Source: Pseudomonas sp. Bout1 (lineage in GTDB: Bacteria; Pseudomonadota; Gammaproteobacteria; Pseudomonadales; Pseudomonadaceae). Taken from it: 64,000 bases of DNA. Positions 32,477 to 42,914 of this stretch are shown in pieces; the first letter of the stretch is position 1; each line of letters opens with the position of its first letter. Below the pieces are notes generated by a model. The model was not told the DNA's origin. It did no database searches and saw only the letters and a program-made list of their open reading frames with translations. The position numbers and the translations under genes were made by a program. The DNA lies in assembly GCF_034314165.1 (NCBI RefSeq), contig NZ_JAVIWK010000001.1:620001-684000 (forward strand). The letters run 5' to 3'.

Positions 32477-34177
32477 TCAGAACAAGAAATAACGTTGCGC
32501 CATCGGCAATACATCTGCCGGTTCACACCACAGCAGTACGCCGTCGGCCTTGACCTGATACGTCTGTGGGTCGACCTCGATATGCGGCAGGTAATCGTTG
32601 TGGATCAGGTCGGTTTTCTGCACCGAGCGGCAACCCTTGACCACGGCGATCTGTTTTTTCAACCCCAACTGCTCGGGCAAGCCTGCGGCCAGTGCCGCCT
32701 GGCTGATGAAGGTCAGGCTGGTGGCGTGCAGCGAACTGCCGTAGCTGGCAAACATCGGGCGGTAGTGCACCGGTTGCGGGGTTGGAATCGAGGCGTTGGC
32801 ATCGCCCATCAGGCTTGAGGCAATCGCGCCGCCCTTGAGGATCAGGGTCGGCTTGATCCCGAAAAACGCCGGGCGCCACAGCACCAGGTCGGCCCATTTG
32901 CCTACTTCGATCGAGCCCACTTCGTGGCTGATGCCGTGGGTGATCGCAGGGTTGATCGTGTACTTGGCAATGTAGCGTTTGGCGCGGAAGTTATCGTTGC
33001 CGTCACCGTCGCCGGGCAGTGGCCCGCGCTGTTTTTTCATCTTGTCGGCGGTCTGCCAGGTACGCGTGATGACTTCGCCCACGCGGCCCATGGCCTGGCT
33101 GTCGGAGCTGATCATCGAGAACGCGCCGAGGTCATGCAGGATGTCTTCGGCAGCGATCGTCTCGCGGCGGATGCGGCTTTCGGCGAAGGCCACGTCTTCG
33201 GCAATGCTCGGGTCCAGGTGATGACACACCATCAACATGTCCAGGTGTTCGTCAATGGTGTTACGGGTGAATGGCCGGGTCGGGTTGGTGGAGCTGGGCA
33301 ACACATTGGGCAAGCCACAGGCCTTGATGATGTCGGGCGCGTGACCGCCACCGGCGCCTTCGGTGTGGTAGGTGTGGATGGTGCGGCCCTTGAACGCGGC
33401 GAGGGTGGTTTCGACAAACCCGGACTCGTTGAGGGTGTCGCTGTGGATCGCCACCTGCACGTCGTACTCGTCTGCAACGCTCAGGCAGTTGTCGATGCTT
33501 GCGGGTGTGGTGCCCCAGTCTTCGTGGAGCTTCAAGCCAATGGCCCCGGCTTTTACTTGTTCGATCAGCGGCTCCGGCAGGCTGGCGTTGCCCTTGCCGG
33601 TAAAACCGATGTTCATCGGGAACGAATCGGAGGCCTGGAGCATGCGCGCCAAATGCCACGGGCCAGAGGTGCAGGTGGTGGCGTTGGTGCCGGTGGCCGG
33701 GCCGGTGCCGCCGCCGATCATGGTGGTGACGCCGCTGGTCAGTGCCTCTTCGATTTGCTGTGGGCAAATGAAGTGGATGTGGGTGTCGATGCCGCCGGCG
33801 GTGAGGATCATGCCTTCACCGGCAATCACTTCGGTGCTGGCGCCGACAGCGATGGTGACGCCGGGCTGGATGTCTGGGTTGCCGGCTTTGCCGATGGCGA
33901 AGATGCGGCCGTTTTTCAGGCCCACATCGGCCTTGACGATGCCCCAGTGATCGATGATCAGCGCGTTGGTGATCAGGGTGTCGACCACCTCGGCGGCCAG
34001 CAGTTGGCTCTGGCCCTGGCCGTCGCGTATCACCTTGCCGCCGCCGAATTTCACTTCTTCGCCGTAGACGGTGAAGTCCTGTTCGACTTCGACGAACAGC
34101 TCGGTGTCGGCCAGGCGGACCTTGTCACCGACGGTGGGGCCGTACATGTCGGCGTAGGCTTGACGGCTGATTTTCAT
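32477..34177 (-). CDS. ureC: Urease alpha subunit UreC
   Basis: This is the catalytic subunit, which hydrolyses urea to ammonia and carbamate at a di-nickel site in the cytoplasm. It has 566 residues, the standard length. Ligands are visible: H133/H135 (DTHIHF), the carbamylated K216 (GLKLHED), H245 (VAIHSD), H271 (TYHTEG), and the mobile-flap C318-H319 (MVCHHLDP). The ATG at 34177 starts [14 protein letters not shown], as in the family; an open frame extends upstream but runs into a REP repeat. It is convergent with the giant LRR gene, with 15 bases between the stops. Confidence 0.97.
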   Translation of the reverse strand: MKISRQAYADMYGPTVGDKVRLADTELFVEVEQDFTVYGEEVKFGGGKVIRDGQGQSQLLAAEVVDTLITNALIIDHWGIVKADVGLKNGRIFAIGKAGNPDIQPGVTIAVGASTEVIAGEGMILTAGGIDTHIHFICPQQIEEALTSGVTTMIGGGTGPATGTNATTCTSGPWHLARMLQASDSFPMNIGFTGKGNASLPEPLIEQVKAGAIGLKLHEDWGTTPASIDNCLSVADEYDVQVAIHSDTLNESGFVETTLAAFKGRTIHTYHTEGAGGGHAPDIIKACGLPNVLPSSTNPTRPFTRNTIDEHLDMLMVCHHLDPSIAEDVAFAESRIRRETIAAEDILHDLGAFSMISSDSQAMGRVGEVITRTWQTADKMKKQRGPLPGDGDGNDNFRAKRYIAKYTINPAITHGISHEVGSIEVGKWADLVLWRPAFFGIKPTLILKGGAIASSLMGDANASIPTPQPVHYRPMFASYGSSLHATSLTFISQAALAAGLPEQLGLKKQIAVVKGCRSVQKTDLIHNDYLPHIEVDPQTYQVKADGVLLWCEPADVLPMAQRYFLF

Positions 34178-34218
34178 GTGTTTGCCCTGAGAAATGTGTG
34201 TTGAATGTGAAAGCGCTT

Positions 34219-34281
34219 TCGCAGGCAAGCCAGCTCCCACAGGGGAATGCATTCCAAAGGTGGGAGCTGGCTTGCCTGCGA
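34219..34281. repeat. REPIN-like inverted repeat between ureB and ureC
   Basis: TCGCAGGCAAGCCAGCTCCCA (in two parts: TCGCAGGCAAG then CCAGCTCCCA, 34219-34239) is exactly complemented at 34261-34281. It lies inside the urease operon, 41 bases upstream of the ureC start. Confidence 0.87.
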
Positions 34282-34288
34282 TGAGGCC

Positions 34289-35651
<1,363 letters not shown>

Positions 35652-35660
35652 GGCCGGGCC

Positions 35661-35963
35661 TCAGGCGATGGGTTGGTGGACGGTGACCAGCTTGGTGCCG
35701 TCGGGAAAGGTCGCTTCCACCTGGATGTCCGGGATCATTTCCGGGATGCCTTCCATCACCTGTTCGCGGGTGAGCAGGGTGGTGCCAAAGTGCATCAGCT
35801 CGGCGACGGTGCGGCCATCGCGGGCGCCTTCCATCAGCGCAGCGGAGATGTAAGCGATGGTTTCCGGGTAGTTGAGCTTCACACCGCGCGCCAACCGCCG
35901 CTCGGCCACCAGGCCTGCGGTGAAGATCAGCAGTTTGTCTTTTTCCCGTGGGGTCAGGTCCAT
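35661..35963 (-). CDS. ureA: Urease gamma subunit UreA
   Basis: This 100-residue structural subunit starts [20 protein letters not shown] and contains [21 protein letters not shown] and the end VTVHQPIA, all standard for UreA. It packs on the outside of the UreC trimer. It is 175 bases from ureD, with a REP repeat in the gap, and 9 bases from the next acetyltransferase gene. Confidence 0.97.
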   Translation of the reverse strand: MDLTPREKDKLLIFTAGLVAERRLARGVKLNYPETIAYISAALMEGARDGRTVAELMHFGTTLLTREQVMEGIPEMIPDIQVEATFPDGTKLVTVHQPIA

Positions 35964-36026
35964 CGTTCAAAGTCCTTCAAACTACATTCATAAAAACACG
36001 GAAGATCCAATGTGAAAGCTGCTTTA

Positions 36027-36114
36027 TGTGGGCGCTGGCTTGCCTGCGATGCGGGCGACTCGGTATGTCTGATGTACCGAGGTGATGCCATCGCGGGCAA
36101 GCCCGGCTCCCACA
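36027..36114. repeat. REPIN-like inverted repeat between ureD and ureA
   Basis: The left arm TGTGGGCGCTGGCTTGCCTG pairs imperfectly with the right arm GGGCAAGCCCGGCTCCCACA; the loop contains the smaller complementary pair ACTCGGTA and TACCGAGG. It lies within the urt-ure cluster. Confidence 0.83.
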
Positions 36115-36138
36115 GGGAACAGGGTCAACGTTTGATCT

Positions 36139-36978
36139 TCATGTGCTCCAGATTCTCGGTGATAGTGCCTCGCGGCCCAAGACCGCCGGGCGCAACAGGC
36201 GCCACAATTCAATCAACCAACCCCGTGCCAACAACGCTTCACCCGCCAGGCAACGGGCTACCAGCAAACCGGGCAATTGGGTCAGGTCGCCGCGTACGTC
36301 ATGGGGCAGCGAGCGGCATTGTTCGAGCAGTTCGGGGTCGATGTCGCCGGTCACCAGCAAGGTCGCAAACACCGGCTGGCCATCCAGCCCGATGGGCGAG
36401 TCGAGCAAACCGTCGGCGCCCACAATGCGCTGGCGTTCATGCCAAATCAACTGGCCGTCGCGGCGGATATCCAGGTGCGACTGGAAGTGCCCCAGCTCGA
36501 ACCGTTCACCGCTGGCGGGGCGCCCAAGGGCGACTACGTCCCAGTAAAACAGCCGGGCATCGCCTTGCAGGTCTATACGGGTGGTGAGTTCGGCCTGGGC
36601 GGCGCTGAACACGATGGTTTCCTGCGGCAGCCATTCCAGGGTGGCGCCGGCCTCAACGGTCAGCTCCAGCTTCTGGTAGGCCGGGCCGCCGGCGCGGTAC
36701 CACTTGGCGGCGCCCGGGCTGGTCAATTGCGCCCAGGCCCCTTCGGCAACGTGGGCGGTGATGTCGAGGCGATCACCGCCGGCAATCCCGCCAGGGGGGT
36801 GCACGATAATGTGCTGGCACACCTGGGGGCCTTCGGCGTACAGGTGCTTTTGCACCCGCAGCGGGCCGAGGTGGCGGCGCATCACCGGGCGCGTGGTGTC
36901 GCCAAAAAGCGCGTAGCCGAGTTCCAGCTCGGCGTGCCAGCTGGGGGTGAACAGCGCAGTGGGTGCAGGTAGAGTCAT
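36139..36978 (-). CDS. ureD: Urease accessory protein UreD
   Basis: This 279-residue scaffold protein (UreH in some species) binds apo-urease and, with UreF and UreG, inserts nickel and CO2. Typical segments are [21 protein letters not shown] [15 protein letters not shown] (about 59-73), [10 protein letters not shown] and [13 protein letters not shown]. It begins 30 bases after urtE, too little for a separate strong promoter, so it is probably read from the urt promoter. No strong ribosome site is visible. Confidence 0.95.
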   Translation of the reverse strand: MTLPAPTALFTPSWHAELELGYALFGDTTRPVMRRHLGPLRVQKHLYAEGPQVCQHIIVHPPGGIAGGDRLDITAHVAEGAWAQLTSPGAAKWYRAGGPAYQKLELTVEAGATLEWLPQETIVFSAAQAELTTRIDLQGDARLFYWDVVALGRPASGERFELGHFQSHLDIRRDGQLIWHERQRIVGADGLLDSPIGLDGQPVFATLLVTGDIDPELLEQCRSLPHDVRGDLTQLPGLLVARCLAGEALLARGWLIELWRLLRPAVLGREALSPRIWST

Positions 36979-37008
36979 CGTCAGTGCTTATCGTTAGGAG
37001 GCTACAGG

Positions 37009-37707
37009 TTAGATCGTAACGAGCCCGCGCACACCCTCGCTTTCCATATTTTCGCCACGCCCCTGCTGGACGATTTCGCCCCGGGACATCACCAGGTACT
37101 GGTCGGCCAATTCGGCGGCAAAGTCGTAGAACTGCTCCACCAGCAAAATCGCCATGTCACCGCGTGCTGCAAGTTTTTTGATCACCGCACCGATCTCCTT
37201 GATCACCGAAGGCTGGATGCCTTCGGTGGGCTCGTCGAGAATCAACAGGCGCGGGCGGCTGGCCAGGGCGCGGCCGATTGCGAGTTGCTGTTGCTGGCCG
37301 CCGGACAGGTCGCCGCCCCGGCGTTGCTTCATTTGCAGCAGCACCGGGAACAGCTCGTAGATGAAAGCTGGTACTTCCTTGGCCTCCGAGCCTGGAAAGC
37401 GCGACAGGCCCATCAGCAGGTTTTCTTCCACCGTCAGCCGGCCAAAAATCTCCCGGCCCTGGGGCACGTAGGCAATGCCGGCGTGTACGCGCTGGTGCGG
37501 CTTGAAGCCGGTAATGGCGCGGCCTTCCCAGTTCACCGCGCCTTCCTTGGCCGGCAGCAAACCCATCAGGCACTTGAGCAAGGTGGTTTTGCCCACGCCG
37601 TTGCGGCCCAGCAGGCAGGTGACTTCGCCGACTTTTACCTCAAAGGACAGCCCGCGCAGGATGTGGCTACCGCCGTAGTACTGGTGCAGCTTGTCGACTT
37701 GCAGCAT
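37009..37707 (-). CDS. urtE: Urea ABC transporter ATP-binding protein UrtE
   Basis: This 232-residue ABC ATPase of the high-affinity urea importer has Walker A GRNGVGKTT (34-42), signature LSGGQQQQLAIGRAL, and Walker B LLILDEPTEGIQPSV. It resembles LivF and pairs with UrtD. The ATG at 37707 has GAGGAG 8 bases upstream; a TTG two codons earlier is less likely. A REP repeat lies between urtD and this gene. Confidence 0.95.
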   Translation of the reverse strand: MLQVDKLHQYYGGSHILRGLSFEVKVGEVTCLLGRNGVGKTTLLKCLMGLLPAKEGAVNWEGRAITGFKPHQRVHAGIAYVPQGREIFGRLTVEENLLMGLSRFPGSEAKEVPAFIYELFPVLLQMKQRRGGDLSGGQQQQLAIGRALASRPRLLILDEPTEGIQPSVIKEIGAVIKKLAARGDMAILLVEQFYDFAAELADQYLVMSRGEIVQQGRGENMESEGVRGLVTI

Positions 37708-37729
37708 GTTCAAAATCTCCTCAATTCCT

Positions 37730-37816
37730 TGTGGGAGCTGGCTTGCCTGCGATACAGGCGGCTCGGTGTATCAGTTGCACCGTGTCGATGCCATCGCAGG
37801 TAAGCCAGCTCCTACA
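37730..37816. repeat. REPIN-like inverted repeat between urtD and urtE
   Basis: TGTGGGAGCTGGCTTGCCTG (37730 on) is complemented by CAGGTAAGCCAGCTCCTACA with two changes. The gap holds little else apart from the ribosome site of urtE. Confidence 0.87.
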
Positions 37817-37823
37817 TAAAGCA

Positions 37824-38684
37824 TCAGCGACCGAGGTAAACCTCGATCACCCGCTCATTTTCCTGCACCTGTGCAAGCGAGCCCTCGGCCAGCACGCTGC
37901 CCTGGTGCAACACCGTCACATGGTCGGCAATTGCGCCGACAAAGCCCATGTCGTGCTCCACCACCATCAGCGAATGCTTGCCCGCCAGGCGCTTGAACAG
38001 CTCGGCGGTGAACTCGGTTTCGGCGTCGGTCATGCCGGCCACCGGTTCGTCCAGCAGCAACAGTTGCGGGTCTTGCATCAGCAACATGCCGATTTCCAGG
38101 AACTGCTTCTGGCCGTGGGACAGCAAGCCGGCCGGGCGATTGACCGAGGCGGTCAGGCGGATGGTGTCGAGGACTTCACTGATGCGGTCTTTCTGCTCGC
38201 CACTCAAGCGCGCCCGCAGGCTGGCCCACACTGACTTGTCGGTCTTTTGCGCCAGTTCCAGGTTTTCGAACACGCTCAAGGCTTCGAATACCGTGGGTTT
38301 CTGGAACTTGCGACCGATGCCGGCCTGGGCGATCTGCACTTCGCTCATGCTGGTCAGGTCCAGGGTTTCGCCGAACCAGGCCTTGCCGTGGCTGGGCCGG
38401 GTCTTGCCGGTGATCACGTCCATCAGCGTGGTCTTGCCCGCGCCGTTGGGGCCGATGATGCAGCGCAATTCGCCGACGCCGATGTACAGGTTCAGGTCGT
38501 TCAACGCCTTGAAACCATCGAAGCTGACGCTGATGTCTTCCAGGGTCAAAATCGTACCGTGGCGAGTGTTGAGGCCCGTGCCGGCGACTTGCCCCAGGCC
38601 AATGGCATCGCGGCTGGTGCCTTGGTCTTTGTTCGGTTCAAGGATAGGTTCGAGCATAAATTCGGCCGTCGCGGTGATTCTCAT
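37824..38684 (-). CDS. urtD: Urea ABC transporter ATP-binding protein UrtD
   Basis: This 286-residue LivG-like ATPase of the urea importer has Walker A GPNGAGKTT (78-86), signature LLSHGQKQFLEIG, Walker B LLLLDEPVAGMTDAE, and MVVEHDMGFV. The first 40 residues are an extension not needed for the ATPase core; an internal ATG at codon 10 is possible. The start overlaps the urtC stop by 4 bases. Confidence 0.95.
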   Translation of the reverse strand: MRITATAEFMLEPILEPNKDQGTSRDAIGLGQVAGTGLNTRHGTILTLEDISVSFDGFKALNDLNLYIGVGELRCIIGPNGAGKTTLMDVITGKTRPSHGKAWFGETLDLTSMSEVQIAQAGIGRKFQKPTVFEALSVFENLELAQKTDKSVWASLRARLSGEQKDRISEVLDTIRLTASVNRPAGLLSHGQKQFLEIGMLLMQDPQLLLLDEPVAGMTDAETEFTAELFKRLAGKHSLMVVEHDMGFVGAIADHVTVLHQGSVLAEGSLAQVQENERVIEVYLGR

Positions 38685-39760
38685 TGGTCGCCCCTTTTCT
38701 TCAGCAGGCCGATCACACCCTTGGGCAAGTACAGGGTGACGATGATGAACAGCGCACCGAGGAAGAACAGCCAGTATTCAGGAAAGGCCACGGTGAACCA
38801 GCTCTTCATGCCGTTGACCACACCGGCGCCCAGCAGCGGGCCGATCAATGTTCCGCGACCGCCGAGCGCCACCCACACCGCCGCTTCAATGGAGTTGGTC
38901 GGCGACATTTCGCTGGGGTTGATGATGCCCACTTGCGGCACATACAGCGCACCCGCCAAGCCGCACAACACCGCGCTCAACACCCATACAAACAGCTTGA
39001 ACCCACGTGGGTCATAGCCGCAGAACATCAGGCGGTTTTCCGCGTCCCGCAGCGCCGTCAGCACCCGCCCGAACTTGCTCTGCGCCAGGCGCCAGCCGAT
39101 GTACAGGCTGGCCACCAGCAACGCCACGGTGGCTACAAACAGCACCGCCCGGGTGCCCGGTTCGGTGATGCCAAAGCCGAGGATGCTACGGAAATTGGTA
39201 AAGCCGTTATTGCCGCCAAACCCGGTCTCGTTACGGAAGAACAACAGCATCCCGGCAAACGTCAGGGCCTGGGTCATGATCGAGAAGTACACGCCCTTGA
39301 TCCGCGAGCGGAAGGCGAAGAACCCGAACACCAGCGCCAGCAAACCCGGTGCCAATACCACCAGGCACATGGCCCAGAGGAAGTAGCTGGTGCCGGTCCA
39401 GTACCAAGGCAATTCGGTCCACGACAAAAAGGTCATGAACGCCGGCAGCTCGTCACCCGAGGCCTGACGCATCAGGTACATGCCCATGGCATAGCCGCCC
39501 AGCGCAAAGAACAAGCCGTGGCCGAGGGACAACATGCCGGCGTAACCCCACACCAGGTCCAGCGCCAGGGCGACGATGGCGTAGCACAGGACCTTGCCCA
39601 CCAGCGTCAGGGTGTAGGCAGAAACGTGCAGCGGATTTTCCGGTGACAACAGGGAAAACAATGGCAGCGCCAGCAGCAGGATCAGGATCACTGCACCGAC
39701 CGCGACGGTCACCTTGGGGCCGGCCTTTTGTGCGGCCGTGAGCATCAATGGCTGGTTCAT
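38681..39760 (-). CDS. urtC: Urea ABC transporter permease UrtC
   Basis: This 359-residue LivM-type inner-membrane permease has eight to ten hydrophobic segments, the GYAGMLSLGHGLFFALGGYA loop (about 90-109) that is common to LivM/UrtC, and the ATPase-coupling region ALRDAENRLMFCGYD. Its ATG shares one base with the urtB stop. Together with UrtB it forms the urea channel. Confidence 0.95.
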   Translation of the reverse strand: MNQPLMLTAAQKAGPKVTVAVGAVILILLLALPLFSLLSPENPLHVSAYTLTLVGKVLCYAIVALALDLVWGYAGMLSLGHGLFFALGGYAMGMYLMRQASGDELPAFMTFLSWTELPWYWTGTSYFLWAMCLVVLAPGLLALVFGFFAFRSRIKGVYFSIMTQALTFAGMLLFFRNETGFGGNNGFTNFRSILGFGITEPGTRAVLFVATVALLVASLYIGWRLAQSKFGRVLTALRDAENRLMFCGYDPRGFKLFVWVLSAVLCGLAGALYVPQVGIINPSEMSPTNSIEAAVWVALGGRGTLIGPLLGAGVVNGMKSWFTVAFPEYWLFFLGALFIIVTLYLPKGVIGLLKKRGDQ

Positions 39761-41262
39761 CAGTCGATCACCCGTCCTTTCAGTGCGAAGAGTCCTTGCG
39801 GGCGTTTCTGGATGAACAGAATGATCAGCGCGAGGATCAGGATCTTGCCGAGTACGGCACCGATTTGCGGTTCGAGAATCTTGTTGGCTATCCCTAAGCC
39901 GAAGGCGGCCATGACGCTACCGGCCAGTTGGCCGACGCCGCCGAGTACCACCACCAGGAACGAGTCGATGATGTAGCTCTGGCCGAGGTCCGGGCCGACG
40001 TTGCCGATCTGGCTCAAGGCAACGCCGCCCAGGCCGGCGATGCCGGAGCCCAGGCCAAACGCGAGCATGTCTACGCGCCCGGTGGGCACGCCGCAGCAGG
40101 CGGCCATGTTGCGGTTCTGGGTGACGGCCCGCACGTTGAGCCCCAGGCGCGTCTTGTTCAGCAGCAGCCAGGTCAGCACTACCACGCACAGCGCGAAGAC
40201 GATGATCACGATGCGGTTGTACGGCAGTACAAGGTTGGGCAACACCTGGATCCCGCCGGACAGCCACTCGGGGTTGGCCACTTCAACGTTCTGCGCACCG
40301 AACACCAGGCGCACCAGTTGGATCAGCATCAGGCTGATGCCCCAGGTGGCGAGCAGGGTTTCCAGCGGGCGGCCATACAGGTGACGAATCACCGTGCGTT
40401 CCAGTGCCATGCCGATGGCCGCGGTGACAAAAAACGCCACCGGCAATGCGATCAGCGGGTAGAACTCGATAGCCTGGGGCACGTAGCGCTGCATCATCAA
40501 CTGCACCACGTAGGTGGAGTAGGCGCCGAGCATCAGCATTTCGCCGTGGGCCATGTTGATCACGCCGAGCAAGCCGAAAGTGATCGCCAGGCCGAGCGCG
40601 GCCAGTAGCAGGATCGAGCCCAGGGACATGCCGCTGAAGGCCTGGCCGAGGATCTCGCCGATCAGCAGTTTGCGTTTGACCTGGGCCAGGCTGGTCTCGG
40701 CGGCGGTGTGCACCGTGGCGTCGGCTTCGACGCCGGGGGCGAGCAAGGCTTCCAGGCGAGTACGGGCCAATGGGTCGCCGGTGCCGCCGAGCAAGCGCAC
40801 GGCAGCCAGGCGTACGGCCGGGTCGGTGTCTACCAGTTGCAGGTTGGCCAGGGCCAGGCTCAAGGCGACGTGCACGTCGTCATTGGTTTCGCCGGCGAGC
40901 TGTTGGTCGAGGAATTTCAGCTGCGCAGGTTGTGCGCTTTTTTGCAGCGTGAGGGCTGCGGCGAGGCGCACCTTGGGGTCAGCGGCGAGCAGTTCCTGGC
41001 TGGCTTGCACGTTGTCGATCAGGCCGCGCAGGCGGTTGTTCAGGCGTACGGTCTTGGTTTCGCCGTTGACGCTGATCTGGCCTTGTTGCAGGGCGTCCAC
41101 CAGCTCGATGCGTGCCGGGTCAGGCTGGGCGGCCCAGTCCTGGAGCAGCTTGGCTTGTTGCATCGGGTTGGCGGCAAGGAAGTCTTCGGCGTCGCTGGCG
41201 TGTGCGGCGAAGGGCAGCAACAGCAGGGCGGCGAGGATGAAGCGGTGGAGGGCAGTGGGCAT
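39760..41262 (-). CDS. urtB: Urea ABC transporter permease UrtB
   Basis: The 500-residue protein has a signal peptide (1-22, ending AAHA), then about 180 residues of helical, HEAT-like periplasmic sequence (DPKVRLAAALTLQKSAQ, DPAVRLAAVRLLGGTGD), and then a LivH-type permease with GLLGVINMAHGEMLMLGAYS (about 230-249) and GLGSGIAGLGGVAL. The periplasmic extension is usual in UrtB of proteobacteria and may contact UrtA. A REP repeat separates it from urtA. Confidence 0.95.
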   Translation of the reverse strand: MPTALHRFILAALLLLPFAAHASDAEDFLAANPMQQAKLLQDWAAQPDPARIELVDALQQGQISVNGETKTVRLNNRLRGLIDNVQASQELLAADPKVRLAAALTLQKSAQPAQLKFLDQQLAGETNDDVHVALSLALANLQLVDTDPAVRLAAVRLLGGTGDPLARTRLEALLAPGVEADATVHTAAETSLAQVKRKLLIGEILGQAFSGMSLGSILLLAALGLAITFGLLGVINMAHGEMLMLGAYSTYVVQLMMQRYVPQAIEFYPLIALPVAFFVTAAIGMALERTVIRHLYGRPLETLLATWGISLMLIQLVRLVFGAQNVEVANPEWLSGGIQVLPNLVLPYNRIVIIVFALCVVVLTWLLLNKTRLGLNVRAVTQNRNMAACCGVPTGRVDMLAFGLGSGIAGLGGVALSQIGNVGPDLGQSYIIDSFLVVVLGGVGQLAGSVMAAFGLGIANKILEPQIGAVLGKILILALIILFIQKRPQGLFALKGRVID

Positions 41263-41286
41263 ATTCTTGGGCCTTGCTCGAACAAA

Positions 41287-41365
41287 TGTGGGAGCTGGCT
41301 TGCCTGCGATAGCGGTGCATCAGACCTATCGAGGTATCCGCATCGCAGGCAAGCCAGCTCCTACA
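41287..41365. repeat. REPIN-like inverted repeat between urtA and urtB
   Basis: TGTGGGAGCTGGCTTGCCTG (41287 on) and CAGGCAAGCCAGCTCCTACA (to 41365) are complements with one change. The position between the binding-protein gene and the permease genes may help keep urtA transcripts more abundant (inference). Confidence 0.88.
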
Positions 41366-41404
41366 GGGTTTGTGTCGGCATCTCAGATGCCGACACCCCT
41401 TGGA

Positions 41405-42670
41405 TCAGTTGCTCTTGACGGCGTAATCCGGCTTCTTGTCATTCCCCGGAATGTACGGGCTCCACGGCTGCGCGCGGATCGGTTCCTGGGTCTGCCACAC
41501 CACCGAGAACTGCCCATCGGCCTGGATCTCACCGATCATCACCGGCTTGTGCAGGTGGTGGTTGGTCTTGTCCATGGTCAGGGTGAAGCCGGACGGTGCG
41601 GCAAAGGTTTGCCCAGCCATGGCTTCACGCACTTTGTCGACGTCGGTGGACTTGGCTTTCTCAACCGCCTGCGCCCACATGTGGATGCCCACGTAGGTGG
41701 CTTCCATCGGGTCGTTGGTCACGGCTTTATCCGCGCCCGGCAGGTTGTGGGCCTTGGCGTAGGCTTTCCAGTCGGCCACGAATTTCTTGTTCACCGGGTT
41801 CTCCACCGACTGGAAGTAGTTCCAGGCAGCGAGGTTGCCCACCAGCGGCTTGGTGTCGATGCCGCGCAGTTCTTCTTCACCCACAGAGAAGGCGACAACC
41901 GGAACGTCGGTGGCTTTCAGGCCCTGGTTGGCCAGCTCTTTGTAGAACGGCACGTTGGAGTCGCCATTCACGGTGGAGATCACGGCGGTCTTGCCACCGG
42001 CCGAGAATTTTTTGATGTTGGCCACAATGGTCTGGTAGTCGGCATGGCCGAACGGGGTATAGACCTCTTCGATGTCTTTGTCCGCTACGCCTTTGGAATG
42101 CAGGAACGAACGCAAAATCTTGTTGGTGGTGCGCGGGTACACATAGTCGGTGCCCAGCAGGAAGAAGCGCTTGGCGCCGCCGCCTTCTTCGCTCATCAAG
42201 TATTCCACCGCCGGGATCGCCTGCTGGTTGGGCGCCGCACCGGTATAGAACACGTTCGGCGACATCTCTTCGCCTTCGTATTGCACCGGGTAGAACAGCA
42301 AACCGTTGAGCTCTTCGAACACCGGCAATACCGATTTACGCGAGACCGATGTCCAGCAGCCGAACACCACGGCAACCTTGTCCTGGGTCAGCAACTGGCG
42401 GCCTTTTTCCGCGAACAGCGGCCAGTTCGAGGCGGGGTCGACCACCACCGGTTCGAGCATCTTGCCGTTCACGCCGCCCTTGGCGTTGATCTCGTCGATG
42501 GTCATCAACGCCATGTCTTTAAGCGAGGTCTCGGAGATGGCCATGGTCCCGGACAGCGAGTGCAGGATGCCGACCTTGATGGTCTCGGCGGCCTGTACGG
42601 TCCAGGTCATGCCCATGGCGGCGATGGACGCCGACAGTGTGAAAGCCTTGATCAAGCTGCGACGCTTCAT
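41405..42670 (-). CDS. urtA: Urea ABC transporter substrate-binding protein UrtA
   Basis: The 421-residue periplasmic protein has an RRSLIKAF N-terminus and a hydrophobic stretch ending VQA, which could be a Tat-type signal. The mature part begins AETIKVGILHSLSGTMAISE, typical of the amide-urea binding proteins of the LivK class, and contains FGCWTSVSRKSVLPVFEE and YVGIHMWAQAVEKA. It captures urea for the UrtBCDE importer. The ATG at 42670 has GGAGAT upstream. It is the first gene of the operon, behind a sigma-54 promoter. Confidence 0.95.
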   Translation of the reverse strand: MKRRSLIKAFTLSASIAAMGMTWTVQAAETIKVGILHSLSGTMAISETSLKDMALMTIDEINAKGGVNGKMLEPVVVDPASNWPLFAEKGRQLLTQDKVAVVFGCWTSVSRKSVLPVFEELNGLLFYPVQYEGEEMSPNVFYTGAAPNQQAIPAVEYLMSEEGGGAKRFFLLGTDYVYPRTTNKILRSFLHSKGVADKDIEEVYTPFGHADYQTIVANIKKFSAGGKTAVISTVNGDSNVPFYKELANQGLKATDVPVVAFSVGEEELRGIDTKPLVGNLAAWNYFQSVENPVNKKFVADWKAYAKAHNLPGADKAVTNDPMEATYVGIHMWAQAVEKAKSTDVDKVREAMAGQTFAAPSGFTLTMDKTNHHLHKPVMIGEIQADGQFSVVWQTQEPIRAQPWSPYIPGNDKKPDYAVKSN

Positions 42671-42711
42671 TGTGCAATCTCCATGACTCAATGGTGTGAT
42701 GCAGGAGTGAT

Positions 42712-42727
42712 TGCAAAGGCTGTGCCG
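42712..42727 (-). promoter_or_regulatory. Sigma-54 (-24/-12) promoter of the urtABCDE operon with GGTGCA half-sites upstream
   Basis: On the minus strand the sequence is CGGCAC-AGCCT-TTGCA, matching TGGCAC-N5-TTGCW except for the first base, with the invariant GG and GC correctly spaced. It lies about 42 bases upstream of the urtA ATG. Further upstream, TGGTGCACC (42741-42749), CGCACCA (42781) and TGGTGCA (42800) resemble NtrC half-sites (TGCACCA/TGGTGCA), although none forms the standard full palindrome. Confidence 0.75.
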
Positions 42728-42914
42728 AGGCGCGCAATCGTGGTGCACCGGCGCGAGGCTTGGGTCAACGGTGTGCCTGTCGCACCAGTACGGCGCCTTT
42801 GGTGCAGGTGCGTGCACGCTTTCGCACCTTAAAGGTGCCGGTACTTACCTACCGCCGCTACGCCTTGATGGGCGCTGAGAATGGACACTGACGATGCCCA
42901 TCCAAGGAGTTTTC

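Noticed and set aside
32924..34204. A 426-codon open frame on the plus strand
   Set aside because: It is antisense to ureC, whose protein is conserved to the ligand level; long antisense frames are common in high-GC genes.
34178..34252. An upstream extension of ureC
   Set aside because: It is encoded within a REPIN-like repeat, and [13 protein letters not shown] is the standard UreC start.
42741..42806. A full NtrC palindrome upstream of urtA
   Set aside because: Half-sites are present, but none are paired at the standard spacing, so only the sigma-54 promoter itself is claimed.
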